A stretch of DNA of 64,000 nucleotides from Terriglobales bacterium (GTDB lineage: Bacteria > Acidobacteriota > Terriglobia > Bryobacterales > Bryobacteraceae). The position numbers were made by a program, and so were the translations under genes. Under the pieces are notes generated by a model. The model was not told where the DNA came from. It ran no database searches and was given only the letters and a program-made list of their open reading frames with translations. Of this stretch, positions 25,657 to 35,069 are shown piece after piece (within the stretch, counting starts at the first letter, position 1; every line of letters starts with the position of its first letter). The stretch lies in assembly GCA_021372245.1 (NCBI GenBank), contig JAJFUV010000235.1, positions 29,360 to 93,359 on the forward strand, written 5' to 3'.

Positions 25657-26568
25657 ATGAAAAGACGACAACTGCTTGCGGCGCCACTCGCCGCGCTGCC
25701 GCTTTGGGCTGGTAACCGGATCGACCGATCGAGATTCAGCGCGCTTACCGACGAGATTGGTGCCTCCGAACAGGAGGCCTTTGATTTTGCGAAACAGTAC
25801 GGATTGAGGTGGATCGAGGTCCGGGGCGTGCCGGGTGGCAGGCGGGACTATGTTGACCTGCCCGCCGCGGAACTGCACGCGTTCGCCAAGAAGGTCCGCG
25901 ATCACGGCCTGAAAGTGTCTTACCTGGACGCTCCGCTATTGAAATTCGCTCTGCCCGGCTTTGAGCCGGTGGAGCGTGCGAAGGACACGGCCGGGCAGCG
26001 CGCCAAGCGGGCCGCTGAAGGCGACCGGCGGTTCACCCGCCGCATGGATGATTTGCGCCTGGCCCTCGATGCGGCAGAAATCCTCGGTACGCGCAAAGTG
26101 AGGGTGTTTGCCTTCCAGCGCGTGCGCGAACGCGAGAAAGCGATGCCGCGCGTGGCCGAGATTCTGGCCGGAATGGCCGAGACGGCCGGGCGGCGCGGAA
26201 TTCATCTGCTGCTCGAGAACGAAGGCTCGTGCAACGTGGCCACCTGCGCCGAGGCCGCCGAACTGCTCAAGATGGTTCCATCCAAGTGGTTTGGCTTCAA
26301 TTGGGACTGCCTCAACGGAGTGGGCTACAAGGAGAATCCGTTTCCCGAGGCCTACTCGATCATTCCCAAGGATCGCCTCGGTAACGTGCACATCAAGGGC
26401 CGCAGCGTGCTCCCCGGACCGTACCGGATGGATTGGACGGCGGTATTCAAGGCGTTGGAACGCGACGGATACAAGGGCGAGATCGGATTGGAAACGCACA
26501 TCTGGGATAACATGATCGAGAAATCCCACGCTTCCATGCGAGAGATGATCCGGCTGGTGGAGGGTTAG
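25657..26568 (+). CDS. Exported sugar phosphate isomerase/epimerase-like TIM-barrel protein
   Basis: A 303-residue protein with a hydrophobic signal-like N-terminus (RRQLLAAPLAALPLWAG), then a xylose-isomerase-like/AP-endonuclease-2 TIM barrel. Barrel marks are the strand with YLDAPLLKF, IHLLLENEG (metal-binding Glu), FGFNWDCLNGVG (Asp), LGNVHIKGR (His) and EIGLETHIWD (Glu), giving the usual divalent-metal set. Such proteins isomerise or epimerise sugars or inositol derivatives; the signal suggests action outside the cytoplasm, common among acidobacterial members. The next gene begins at the base after its stop. Confidence 0.82.
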   Translation: MKRRQLLAAPLAALPLWAGNRIDRSRFSALTDEIGASEQEAFDFAKQYGLRWIEVRGVPGGRRDYVDLPAAELHAFAKKVRDHGLKVSYLDAPLLKFALPGFEPVERAKDTAGQRAKRAAEGDRRFTRRMDDLRLALDAAEILGTRKVRVFAFQRVREREKAMPRVAEILAGMAETAGRRGIHLLLENEGSCNVATCAEAAELLKMVPSKWFGFNWDCLNGVGYKENPFPEAYSIIPKDRLGNVHIKGRSVLPGPYRMDWTAVFKALERDGYKGEIGLETHIWDNMIEKSHASMREMIRLVEG

Positions 26569-27069
26569 GTGAGCAAATCGTTCTGGGCGTTTCTCTTGGT
26601 AGGCGTTGCCGCCGCTTCGGCGCTGGTGGGAGTGCTGCTTTATTGGAATCGCGGCGCTCACATCGAGTTGAAGGGCTCCATCCAGAAGGTGCGCACGCTG
26701 GCTTCCGATGAATCGAGCGCCGTGGTCATCGCCGATTTTCGTTTCGTCAATCCGGCGGACTATCCCTTCGTCGTGAGGAAGGTGGATGTGTTCCTGGAGG
26801 ACGCAGCCGGTCAGACGCTCGAAGGCATGGTGGTTTCCGAGATCGACGCCAAGCGCTTGTTCGATTACTATCCGACGCTAGGGCAGAAGTTCAACCCGTC
26901 GTTGATGGTGAATGCGAAGATCGCGCCACACGCGTCGCTCGACCGCATGATCGCGGCCCAGTTCAAGATCAGCGAAGAAAAGGCCCAAGCGCGCAAGTCG
27001 CTGCGCATCCGCGTGGAAGACGTGGACGGCGCTGTGTCCGAGATAGTCGAGAAAGCACCAAGCCGATGA
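26569..27069 (+). CDS. Single-span membrane protein of unknown function
   Basis: A 166-residue protein starting at the GTG that directly follows the stop of the isomerase-like gene (TAG-GTG), so almost surely translationally coupled. Residues 5-26 form one hydrophobic helix; the rest is a soluble domain of alternating strands (VVIADFRFVNPADYPFVVRKVDVFL) that resembles the LEA14/WHy type of immunoglobulin-like fold, though I would not assert it. It ends convergently 19 bases from the esterase gene. No catalytic residues are evident. Confidence 0.7.
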   Translation: MSKSFWAFLLVGVAAASALVGVLLYWNRGAHIELKGSIQKVRTLASDESSAVVIADFRFVNPADYPFVVRKVDVFLEDAAGQTLEGMVVSEIDAKRLFDYYPTLGQKFNPSLMVNAKIAPHASLDRMIAAQFKISEEKAQARKSLRIRVEDVDGAVSEIVEKAPSR

Positions 27070-27088
27070 AGCGGCGCCGGCGAGGGGC

Positions 27089-29146
27089 TTACCCGATTCC
27101 CGCTGCGTGCGCCACGGATTCCAGGCGCAGATTCTTGCCTTCGAGGGCGCGGTAGCAGTCCGGAAGATCGAAGCTCTCGAGCACGCGCGGCGGCAGCACC
27201 GCCAGCGGCCAGCGGTAATCTTCCGTTTCTGCTATTTCGGAGAAGGATTGCGGCGCATCTTTAAGCGTTACGCGCCGCACGGCGGGATGCAGCACCGCCG
27301 CGAAGGTTGCGGCGATCGCTCCCCAGCCCTTTCCAGCCAGGTGGACGTTGCGGCAGCCGAAGCTGCCGAGCCAATCGAGCACGCGTAGCAGGTCGTACGT
27401 TCTTCGCCCGATGTAGGGCTGATCCAGCATCAAAGAGTACCCGGAGTAAAAGTAGTCGCTGCCGTATGGATTCAGGAAGGAATTCATTCCGCAGGTGTCC
27501 GGCTGGGACTCGCCGATGCCACGGAGATCGCAGGCCAGGGTCGTTGCGCCGGGAGACGCCTCGATCAGGTCGCCGATGAGCGGCTCTTCACGCAGTTCGG
27601 TATCCGCCGATTCGTGCGAGACGTAGAGCAGCGCGCTCTCGACCGGCCGTGTCGGGCGCGAGGCGTGTTGCTCATCTCCCAGCATATATACCAGTGCCTG
27701 GATGCGAGGTTCGGTTTCAACGACGTAAATCGTACAATGCTTTTTTGGATACCGGCGTCCGGAAAGGGGCCGCAGGATGCGGAAGTCCGGCGTTTCCTGG
27801 CGAGGCGGCAGCTTCAACACTTTCACGATGGCGTCTGTCAAAGCCGGTCCGGCGAGAGGCTTGCGGCGCGCGGCGAGAGCGCGGGATTTCTCGCGCGTGA
27901 AGGCGGCGACGTTCCGCGAGCCCATGCCAGCGACCTGCCCGGCCGGCGTCACCTGGAGCGTCTCATCCTTCTCGATGACCAGGGATGGTTCTTCCTGAAG
28001 CTTCGAGATGCCAGTCGCGCGGTTGAACCATCGGTACATGGCCGTGCGGTTCTCCTGAGTGTAACCGTGCGGGGTTGGACCGGCGAAATATGCGATGTTC
28101 CCGGGAGCGCCGAGAACCGTGTACAAATGTTTCAGGCGCCGGTATGCCTCTTCGGATCCCCGCACGTCGAAGAAGTCTTTCTCCTTGGCCAGCACGATCA
28201 CTGGTTTGGGGGCCATGGCGGCAAGGAAGTCGCTCATGTCCAGCCCCAGCGCGAGTGCGTGGTGCGGGTACTGTTCCGGGTCGGCGGGTTCTTCGTTCTC
28301 CAGGTTGCGCAGAAATGTGGTGACGAAACAGCTCGGCGCGGCCATGGTCCAGCGCGTGTCCAGGCCGCAGAGCCACGTGGTCATGGTACCCCCGCCCGAG
28401 TTGCCGGTGACGCCAACGTGGCGCGGATCCACTTCCTCTCGCGTGAGCAGGTAATCCAGTGCGCGGATGCCGTCCCAGGCGCGCCATCCGGCGAACACTT
28501 CCCCGGCCAGCACCTGCTGATTGCCGGCGCGGATATGCTCGCTCACGCCGATACCGAAGCGCGGCTTCAGGTTCGCGTCGACGTACTGCAGCCGCTCACC
28601 TTGGCCAATGGGGTCGAAAATCAGGACCACATAGCCCATGCGAGCCAGCCCCTGCGCGAACGACTGATATGCCTCGGAGGCCTTGCCGTTGTTGGAATGA
28701 CCGCAGGAGGCGACAACACCCGGCAGCGGAAACTTGCGTCCTTTGGGGACATACAGGTTCGCTGTGACCAGGAATCCCGGCCGGCTTTCGAACAAGACCT
28801 TTTCAATGCGATAGACATCCCGCTCGACGCGGCCGGTGATGCGGGCGTTCAGCGGAGTCTTCGGCGGCAAAGGACCAAAGCAGAGGGCGATTTTCTTTCG
28901 CACAGAGGCGACGTAAGCCTCGGCTTCGGCCTTTGTGTGCAACGCCGCGATGGCCCGGCGATTGGCACGATCCAAATCGCGCACCCGTTCGACGAAATAC
29001 TCCTGCACCATGCGCGGGAACCGGTTCAGGGGCTTCAGCGGCGTATCTGCTTGCATTCCAGCGAGAGCCATAGAAGCCCCGCCGGGAATAAGGCCCGTGC
29101 AGGCGAATAGCTCCCGGCGATTCAGGTGAAGCCTGCCAGTGGACAT
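27089..29146 (-). CDS. Exported tandem alpha/beta hydrolase (acetyl xylan esterase-like)
   Basis: A 685-residue protein with a Tat-like signal (NRRELFACTGLIPGG near residues 9-23). The first hydrolase domain has an oxyanion region VVASCGHSNNGK, a nucleophile elbow GNSGGG (about 250), an acid in LAKEKDFFD and a late His in GPTPHGYTQ, as in AXE1/dienelactone hydrolase-like esterases. The second half (about 430-685) has the same fold marks (TTLACDLRGIGESQPD, RTYDLLRVLDWLG), but the elbow reads GKGWG where GxSxG is expected. So one catalytic domain appears to be followed by a degenerate one. It probably deacetylates plant polysaccharides or similar; substrate unproven. Confidence 0.8.
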   Translation of the reverse strand: MSTGRLHLNRRELFACTGLIPGGASMALAGMQADTPLKPLNRFPRMVQEYFVERVRDLDRANRRAIAALHTKAEAEAYVASVRKKIALCFGPLPPKTPLNARITGRVERDVYRIEKVLFESRPGFLVTANLYVPKGRKFPLPGVVASCGHSNNGKASEAYQSFAQGLARMGYVVLIFDPIGQGERLQYVDANLKPRFGIGVSEHIRAGNQQVLAGEVFAGWRAWDGIRALDYLLTREEVDPRHVGVTGNSGGGTMTTWLCGLDTRWTMAAPSCFVTTFLRNLENEEPADPEQYPHHALALGLDMSDFLAAMAPKPVIVLAKEKDFFDVRGSEEAYRRLKHLYTVLGAPGNIAYFAGPTPHGYTQENRTAMYRWFNRATGISKLQEEPSLVIEKDETLQVTPAGQVAGMGSRNVAAFTREKSRALAARRKPLAGPALTDAIVKVLKLPPRQETPDFRILRPLSGRRYPKKHCTIYVVETEPRIQALVYMLGDEQHASRPTRPVESALLYVSHESADTELREEPLIGDLIEASPGATTLACDLRGIGESQPDTCGMNSFLNPYGSDYFYSGYSLMLDQPYIGRRTYDLLRVLDWLGSFGCRNVHLAGKGWGAIAATFAAVLHPAVRRVTLKDAPQSFSEIAETEDYRWPLAVLPPRVLESFDLPDCYRALEGKNLRLESVAHAAGIG

Positions 29147-29166
29147 GATGGGAATAGTGTAGCGGA

Positions 29167-30108
29167 TCAGATGCCGGCCTGCGTGCCGTCGATGCGTTGC
29201 CCCATCAGAACGGAGACGAAGCGCGAAAACGCCAGGCCGATGTCGCGGGCTCGGAACATGGCTCCCAAGGCTTGGAGCAAAGCCTCCAGCACTAGCGTGA
29301 TCCGCCAGCGCAGTCCGGTGAAGAATCCGAAATACTTCCCTGCGAAGGACGCGGCGCCAAGGGCGAAGTCAGAGTCCACCAGCGCCTGCACGGAGTTGCC
29401 CAGCGATTCCGGACGAAATGCGTCGCCGTGGGACACGGCGCGCAGAGCCGGCAGTAGCACGATCTTCTTGGATGCGCGCCAGATCTGGAACGAAAGATCC
29501 ACGTCCGCCCACGAATGCGGGAAGCGCTGGTCGAGAAAGTTGATCCCCTTTACAACGTAAGTGCGGACCATCAACGCTGCTGGGGAGGCATGTTCGACGG
29601 ACACGGCGCCGGCGGTGAGATCGAGGTCCGTCGCCGGGCGAAGCGTGCCGTCGCGCCATGTCTGGCCGATGGATCGGGGAGTCGGCAAATAGAAGCACTG
29701 CGGCACGGCATGGCCGTCCGCATCCACCAGCAGCGGGCAGACCGCGGCGGCCTCCGGATCGGTGTCCAGGCGCTTCGCCAGCGCCGGGATGGTTGCGGGA
29801 TCCAGCTCCACGTCCGGGTCGAGCAGCATCAGGTACTCGCCAACGGCCGTGCGTATGCCGATGTTGCGCGCGCGCGTGAATCCGAAGTGCCGCGGCATGC
29901 GGAGTACCTGCACATCGGGAAATTCCGCGTCGATGCGCGGGCTGTCGTCGCGCGAGCCGCAATCCACCACAAGGATCTCCAGTTGCTCGCGCTGCTGGCT
30001 CTTTCTGAGCGCCTCGATACAACGCCGCAACGCGGGCGCGGAGTTGTAGGACACCACAATCGCGGACACACGGATCTTGGGCTGTTGCTGTTCCTGCGTC
30101 TCTTTCAT
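29167..30108 (-). CDS. Glycosyltransferase family 2
   Basis: A 313-residue GT-A fold protein. The nucleotide-sugar start VSAIVVSYNSAPALRRCIEAL is near residues 15-35, VVDCGSRDDSP near 47-57, and the metal-binding D-x-D is in MLLDPDVELDP near 93-103. The C-terminus holds a hydrophobic helix region that may associate with the membrane. Similar to rhamnosyltransferase-type GT2 enzymes that build O-antigen or exopolysaccharide chains. It stands alone, 20 bases upstream of the esterase gene on the same strand and divergent from the TPR gene at 30255. Sugar donor unknown. Confidence 0.88.
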   Translation of the reverse strand: MKETQEQQQPKIRVSAIVVSYNSAPALRRCIEALRKSQQREQLEILVVDCGSRDDSPRIDAEFPDVQVLRMPRHFGFTRARNIGIRTAVGEYLMLLDPDVELDPATIPALAKRLDTDPEAAAVCPLLVDADGHAVPQCFYLPTPRSIGQTWRDGTLRPATDLDLTAGAVSVEHASPAALMVRTYVVKGINFLDQRFPHSWADVDLSFQIWRASKKIVLLPALRAVSHGDAFRPESLGNSVQALVDSDFALGAASFAGKYFGFFTGLRWRITLVLEALLQALGAMFRARDIGLAFSRFVSVLMGQRIDGTQAGI

Positions 30109-30254
30109 GGAAAGAGTCGATCATACCTCCAACAGCCAGGGTTTGGCGAGCGCCCTGCTCAGCTGGTGACTCCCTTGCCGCGGATCCCGGCCCGAGCGGG
30201 GAGAGCGGGGGCGCCGGCTGCGATACACTAAAGGTTCAAGTCCAGAGTGCATCC

Positions 30255-31733
30255 TTGTCGCATCAACCTTTAGCCGCTGTTTGCCTGATATTGGCCGCTT
30301 GCCTGTCCGCAGCCGCCGCCGGGCAGGGCCAGCTCGACGCCAGCGAATCGGTGTTCACCGTGATGGCGGCCATCAACGCGGCCGGCTACGATGCCGACAT
30401 AGACTCACCTTCCAACAACCCGTTGCGGCTGGCGATCCGGCGCGAGCTGGCCGCTCGCAAGATTCCTTGCCTGGATGAGCTGAAGGCCTTTTTCGCGGAA
30501 CACCGGCAAAAGAGCCCGTCGCGCGAATACTCCCAATACCTGTCGTTCGCGCTATCCACCAGCGAGCCGCCGATGTTCGAGTTCCGCGCCGTGATGAACG
30601 AAGTCGCGCCCGATGCGGCGGCGCTCGAGGGACTGGGGCCCCTGCTCACCCGTTTCCACAGGGAGGCGGACATCGCGACCCTATGGAAGAAATCGCAGCC
30701 GGCCATCGACCAGGTGATCGAGCGGTACCATGCGCCGGTGACCCTCGCGGTACGGGATGTGAATGCCTACCTGCGCGCCACGGGAAGCTTCTCACGCCGC
30801 CGGTTCCAGATTTACGTCGATTTACTTGGGGCGCCCAACCAGATCAACATCCGCAGTTATGCGAGCGAGTATTACGTGGTTGTCACCCCCTCCGCTGAAC
30901 CGCAGGTCAATGACATCCGCCACGCCTATCTGCACTTCATGATCGATCCGCTGTCGATCAGGTATTCCGAGGACATCGACAAGAAGAAGTCGCTGATTGA
31001 TTTCGCCGCCGGTGCCCCGGCTCTGGATGAAGCTTACAAGCAGGATTTTCTGCTGCTCACTTCGGAGTGCCTGATCAAGGCGGTCGAAAGCCGCCTCGCT
31101 CCAGCGGGCGCCGGAACCGTCACGGTGGACCAGGCGCTAAAGGAAGGCTACATCCTGACGCCCTACTTCGCCGAACAACTTCCGCTTTACGAGAAGCAGG
31201 AAACCGCCATGCGCATTTACCTCCCGGAGATGATCAATGCGATCGATCTCAGGAAGGAAACGAGGCGACTCGACGGCGTTACTTTCGCCGCTGAGCGCGC
31301 GGTCCGCAAGGCCAAGCACGCGCCGGAGGCCCCCAAGGCCGCGCAGAGCCCCGCCGAAAAGACGATCGAGGAAGCCGAGCAGGTCTACGGCAAGAAGGAT
31401 TACGAGAAGGCCAAGCCTTTGTTCGCCCGCGCTTTGCGCGAGACCGACGACCGTACGCTGCAAGCTCGCGGCTACTTCGGGCTGGCGCGCATCGCCGTGC
31501 TGCAGAACGATCCTGAACTGGGGGACAAACTTTTCCGCAAGACGCTCGAATTGACGCCGGACCCGTTCACGAAGTCCTGGTCGCTGGTGTACCTCGGAAG
31601 ACTGGCCGAGATCGCCAAGGAAACCGAGGAGGCGCTGCAGCACTACCGCGCCGCCCTTGAGGTCCAGGGTGCCGCGCCCGGAGCGCGCCAGGCGGCCGAG
31701 AAAGCCCTCGGCGACTATCGTCAGAAGAAATGA
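30255..31733 (+). CDS. Secreted TPR protein with degenerate zincin-like motif
   Basis: A 492-residue protein read from TTG 30255, chosen because a signal peptide follows at once (LAAVCLILAACLSAAAA). Residues about 30-340 form a domain of unknown family with the sequence IRHAYLHFMIDPL, where H223 and H227 have HExxH spacing but Ala replaces Glu. A Lys/Ala/Glu linker leads to TPR-like helices at about 370-490 (AEQVYGKKDYEKAKPLFARA). It is followed after about 60 bases by a second TPR gene and then rnc. Role unknown; a periplasmic scaffold is a guess. No good Shine-Dalgarno sequence supports the start. Confidence 0.65.
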   Translation: MSHQPLAAVCLILAACLSAAAAGQGQLDASESVFTVMAAINAAGYDADIDSPSNNPLRLAIRRELAARKIPCLDELKAFFAEHRQKSPSREYSQYLSFALSTSEPPMFEFRAVMNEVAPDAAALEGLGPLLTRFHREADIATLWKKSQPAIDQVIERYHAPVTLAVRDVNAYLRATGSFSRRRFQIYVDLLGAPNQINIRSYASEYYVVVTPSAEPQVNDIRHAYLHFMIDPLSIRYSEDIDKKKSLIDFAAGAPALDEAYKQDFLLLTSECLIKAVESRLAPAGAGTVTVDQALKEGYILTPYFAEQLPLYEKQETAMRIYLPEMINAIDLRKETRRLDGVTFAAERAVRKAKHAPEAPKAAQSPAEKTIEEAEQVYGKKDYEKAKPLFARALRETDDRTLQARGYFGLARIAVLQNDPELGDKLFRKTLELTPDPFTKSWSLVYLGRLAEIAKETEEALQHYRAALEVQGAAPGARQAAEKALGDYRQKK

Positions 31734-31793
31734 TGTGTTCCACGGGAAAACGCTTTTGAAACCAAGTACAGTATAAGGAATAAGGAGTCATTG

Positions 31794-32660
31794 ATGAAGA
31801 AGAGCATATTGGTTGCCGCACTCATAGCCCTGGTGTGCGGCGTTTTCGCCAACGCCGCCCAGGCGCCCGCTGCCAAGCAACCGCAGCCCAAGTCCAAGGG
31901 TGAGGTGGAGGCCATTCAGGCCATGTTCAATGCTCAGGATCCGGATGCGCGTATCGCCGCGGCCGAGAACCTGATCACCAAGTACGCCGACACGGAATTC
32001 AAGGGCGTGGCCCTGTTGCTGGCCGCCATGAGCTGCCAGCAGAAGAATGACGTTGAGAAGATGCAGCTTTACGCCGAGCGCACGCTCGAGGTTGATCCCA
32101 ATAATTACAACGCCATGCTTATGCTGGCCTCTACCATCGCGCAACGCGCCCGCGAGCACGATTTGGATCGCGAGGAGAAGCTGGGACGGACCGAGAAGTA
32201 CGGCAAGAAAGCGATAGAACTGATCGCCGCCGCCGCCAAGCCGAACCCGAATATTACCGACGAGCAATGGGAAGGCGCCAAGAAGGACATGACCGCGCAG
32301 GCTCACGAAGCGTTGGGAATGGCTCAGGCGGCGCGCAAGAAGTATGATCTGGCCATCGCGGAGTTCAAGCTGTCGGTGGACGGTGCCGCCACCCCCGACC
32401 CTGGCACGTTCCTCCGCTTGGGTGACGCGCTTCATCAGGTGGGCAAGTACGACGAGGCCATTGCCAGCTTCGACAAGGTGATGGCGAACGCCAACGCGCC
32501 GGCTCAGATCAAGCAGTTCGCGCAGTCGCTGCGCGTCCGCTCGGTCCAGGCCCGCGACAAGGGCAAGCCCGCCGCTCCGGCCACCCCGGCCGCCGCTCCG
32601 GTCGCTGCACCCGCTCCGGCCGCTCCCGCAGCACCTGCGGCCGCGACTAAGAAGCCGTAA
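31794..32660 (+). CDS. Secreted TPR protein with Ala/Pro-rich tail
   Basis: A 288-residue protein from ATG 31794, with AAGGAG six bases before it (the TTG one codon upstream is too close to that site). A signal peptide (about residues 1-23) precedes TPR-like helices, for example QLYAERTLEVDPNNYNAML and ALHQVGKYDEAIASFDKVM. The last about 30 residues are almost pure Ala and Pro, ending in TKKP, a flexible tail possibly spanning peptidoglycan. It lies between the larger TPR gene and rnc. Function beyond protein-protein contact cannot be read. Confidence 0.75.
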   Translation: MKKSILVAALIALVCGVFANAAQAPAAKQPQPKSKGEVEAIQAMFNAQDPDARIAAAENLITKYADTEFKGVALLLAAMSCQQKNDVEKMQLYAERTLEVDPNNYNAMLMLASTIAQRAREHDLDREEKLGRTEKYGKKAIELIAAAAKPNPNITDEQWEGAKKDMTAQAHEALGMAQAARKKYDLAIAEFKLSVDGAATPDPGTFLRLGDALHQVGKYDEAIASFDKVMANANAPAQIKQFAQSLRVRSVQARDKGKPAAPATPAAAPVAAPAPAAPAAPAAATKKP

Positions 32661-32683
32661 CTGCCGGGAACTGTTTGCGTATC

Positions 32684-33409
32684 ATGGGCGCGGAGCTGGA
32701 ACAACTGGAGGCCTTGGTAGGCCATACCTTCCGCGCCCGTGAACTGCTTCGCCGGGCGCTTACCCATAAGTCGATCATTGTCGAGCAAAGTGCGGGAACC
32801 CTGCACGTCGCCTCCGACAATGAACAACTGGAATTTCTCGGCGACGCTGTGCTCGGTTTTCTCGTCAGCGAAGAACTGATGGCCCGCTATCCGGAATTGC
32901 CCGAGGGCCGCCTCTCCAAGATTAAGGCGCATCTGGTAAGCGCCGCCCACCTGCACGAAGTCGCCCGGCAATTGTCGCTGGGCGACTACCTTTATCTGGG
33001 GCGGGGCGAAGAGATGAGCGGAGGCCGGGCCAAGCGCGCGCTGCTGGCCAACGCCGTGGAGGCGGTCATTGCGGCGCTCTACCTGGATGGAGGCATGAAG
33101 GCCTCCCGGCGGTTCGTCGAGCTTTACGTCCTGGCCGGGCTCGACAAGTCCGACTACGAATCCTGCGGCGCCATCGACGATTTCAAGAGCGCCCTGCAGG
33201 AAGCCGCGCAGGCCCGCAAGCTGCCGCAGCCGCGTTACGTGATCGTGAAGGAACGCGGCCCGGAGCACTCCAAGACATTCACGGTTGAAGTAAGGGTCGG
33301 ACGCGAGTACTCCGCGCAAGCCGATGGCAATTCCAAGAAGAGCGCCGGTCAGAAGGCCGCCCAATTAGTGCTCGACCGGATGTCCCATCCGGCCCCGGAC
33401 GCCGGCTAG
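32684..33409 (+). CDS. rnc: Ribonuclease III
   Basis: A 241-residue double-strand RNA nuclease. The signature NEQLEFLGDAVLGFLVSEEL (about residues 47-66) and ANAVEAVIAALYLDGG (about 121-136) hold the acidic active-site residues, and the C-terminal dsRNA-binding domain runs from DDFKSALQEAAQ to GQKAAQLVLD. The start is set at ATG 32684; TTG 32675 adds three residues. It processes rRNA precursors and some mRNAs. The 3' end overlaps the convergent motB stop by 4 bases. Confidence 0.95.
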   Translation: MGAELEQLEALVGHTFRARELLRRALTHKSIIVEQSAGTLHVASDNEQLEFLGDAVLGFLVSEELMARYPELPEGRLSKIKAHLVSAAHLHEVARQLSLGDYLYLGRGEEMSGGRAKRALLANAVEAVIAALYLDGGMKASRRFVELYVLAGLDKSDYESCGAIDDFKSALQEAAQARKLPQPRYVIVKERGPEHSKTFTVEVRVGREYSAQADGNSKKSAGQKAAQLVLDRMSHPAPDAG

Positions 33410-34221
33410 CGACGGGGTGGCGAGGCGGGTGGTGGCGGGGCTGTTGGCGGTTCGCGTTCCATGGCCGCCGCGGTGAGCACGACGATATCCACACGGCGAT
33501 TGTGGGCCCGGCCTTCTGCAGTGTCGTTAGAGTCTACCGGTGCATTCTCCGCGTAGCCGGCCACCGCCAGGCGGGCACGGGGAATCTTGAAGCGCACCTC
33601 CAGCAGGTTCAGCATGGCGATTCCGCGCGCCGCGGACAACTCCCAATTACTTCGGAAACGGGAGTTGTGGATGGGCACCGAATCGGTATGGCCTTCCAGG
33701 CGGACCGGGTTGGGCAAGCGCAGGACCACATTGGCGACTTTGCCGATCGTGGGGTAAGTATCCGGCGAGATCGTGTCTTCCCCGGAGGGAAAGAACGCCG
33801 CCTCGCGCAGACTCACCACCAGACCGCGCTGTGCGAGTTCCACCTGCATCTTTCCGGCCTTGATCTCCTCCCGTAGTTCCAGGTTCAGTAGCTGTAGCGA
33901 TGGGACGAGGTCGGCATAGGCGGCACCGTTCTTATCGGAGCCGGCTTTCTTTTCAACTCCACCGGGCCCGTGCATCATGGCGTTGCCTCGCTCGCGCACG
34001 CCGCGCGTGCCGCCCAGGATGCTGGCCAGCACGGCTCTCAACCGGTCGTCCTCCAGGGCGTTGCGGACCGACTCGGAAACCTTCTGCGCCTTGCCCTTGT
34101 CGGCGTTCGAGGAGGCGAACATCACTACGAAGAACGCCAGCAGCAACGTCAGTAAGTCGGAATAGGAAACCAACCACCGCTCGTGGTTTTCCGGTTCGGC
34201 GCGCTTGGATTTGCGAGGCAT
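33406..34221 (-). CDS. motB: Flagellar motor stator protein MotB
   Basis: A 271-residue protein. The single membrane helix LLTLLLAFFVVMFASS follows the proton-carrying aspartate D22 in LVSYSDLLT, and an OmpA-like peptidoglycan-binding domain occupies about residues 130-245 (LEGHTDSVPIHNSRF, WELSAARGIAML, the late NRRVDIVV). The C-terminus is a Pro-rich tail. With MotA, it forms the stator that powers flagellar rotation. motA ends 8 bases upstream on the same strand. A related ExbB/TolR- or OmpA-type role is much less likely given MotA and FlbD alongside. Confidence 0.93.
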   Translation of the reverse strand: MPRKSKRAEPENHERWLVSYSDLLTLLLAFFVVMFASSNADKGKAQKVSESVRNALEDDRLRAVLASILGGTRGVRERGNAMMHGPGGVEKKAGSDKNGAAYADLVPSLQLLNLELREEIKAGKMQVELAQRGLVVSLREAAFFPSGEDTISPDTYPTIGKVANVVLRLPNPVRLEGHTDSVPIHNSRFRSNWELSAARGIAMLNLLEVRFKIPRARLAVAGYAENAPVDSNDTAEGRAHNRRVDIVVLTAAAMEREPPTAPPPPASPPRR

Positions 34222-34229
34222 GACGGAAC

Positions 34230-35069
34230 TTACGCCTCCACCGCGCGCGCGGCTTGCCGTTCGGAGGCTCCGGACTTGACTCCGCCGGCCGCCGTGCGTT
34301 CCAGGTAGGCGCTCAGCTTGAGGCGGATCAGCTTCGGGTTCAGACCTTCCACGATGCCCACGATCCCCTCCAGCATGAGTTCCTTCATCTGAATATCGCG
34401 GGCGACGCGCGCGCGGATCTTGTTCCCGGCCGGCAAGAAGAAGATGTTCGCGGAGCCGACGCCGTATACCGTGGCCACGAAGGCTACTCCGATGCCGCGG
34501 CCCACCTCCTCGATATCGGCGAGCTTCTGCATCACCTGGATCAGGCCGAGCACGGCACCGATGATGCCGATGGTGGGTGCGTACCCGCCGGCAGCCTCGA
34601 AAACCTTCGCCGCGGATTCGCCGCGCTGCTCTTCAAGAGCGATGTCGAGCTCCATCATCTTGCGCAGTTCCTGAAGGTCGGTGCCGTCCACGGCCAGGCT
34701 CAGGGCCTTGCGCAGAAAGGGATCGGCGATGGTGTCCGCTTCGGCCTCCAACGAGACAATCCCGTTCTTGCGGGCTTTAGTTGCGTAACCGATGATCGTC
34801 TCGATGGCGTCTTCCGGAGAGTGCGACTTCTCCACAAACACCGCCAGTAACCGCTTCGCGGCGCCTTTGAGTGTACTGATGGGCATCGTTACCATCACGG
34901 CGCCCAAAGTTCCTCCGAATACGATCATGGCGGCGGTGCCTTGCAGAATCTGAGAGAGATGGCCGCCTTCGAGTATGAGACCGCCGATGATGCCTCCCAG
35001 GGCAAGGGTTAACCCGGCCAGGGTGGCCAGATCGGGACGCGCCGAGGTTTTCAGGTTCTTGTCAGCCAT
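34230..35069 (-). CDS. motA: Flagellar motor stator protein MotA
   Basis: A 279-residue membrane protein from ATG 35069. Two N-terminal helices (about residues 12-55 region, LATLAGLTLALGGIIGG then LQGTAAMIVFGGTLGAVMV), a cytoplasmic loop with the conserved charged stretch, and two helices around 150-205 (GYAPTIGIIGAVLGLIQVMQ, then GIGVAFVATVYGVGSANIFFLP) match the MotA/PomA family. The upstream frame remains open a further 15 codons, but the family start is here. The start overlaps the flbD end by 8 bases, so flbD-motA-motB is one operon. Confidence 0.93.
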   Translation of the reverse strand: MADKNLKTSARPDLATLAGLTLALGGIIGGLILEGGHLSQILQGTAAMIVFGGTLGAVMVTMPISTLKGAAKRLLAVFVEKSHSPEDAIETIIGYATKARKNGIVSLEAEADTIADPFLRKALSLAVDGTDLQELRKMMELDIALEEQRGESAAKVFEAAGGYAPTIGIIGAVLGLIQVMQKLADIEEVGRGIGVAFVATVYGVGSANIFFLPAGNKIRARVARDIQMKELMLEGIVGIVEGLNPKLIRLKLSAYLERTAAGGVKSGASERQAARAVEA

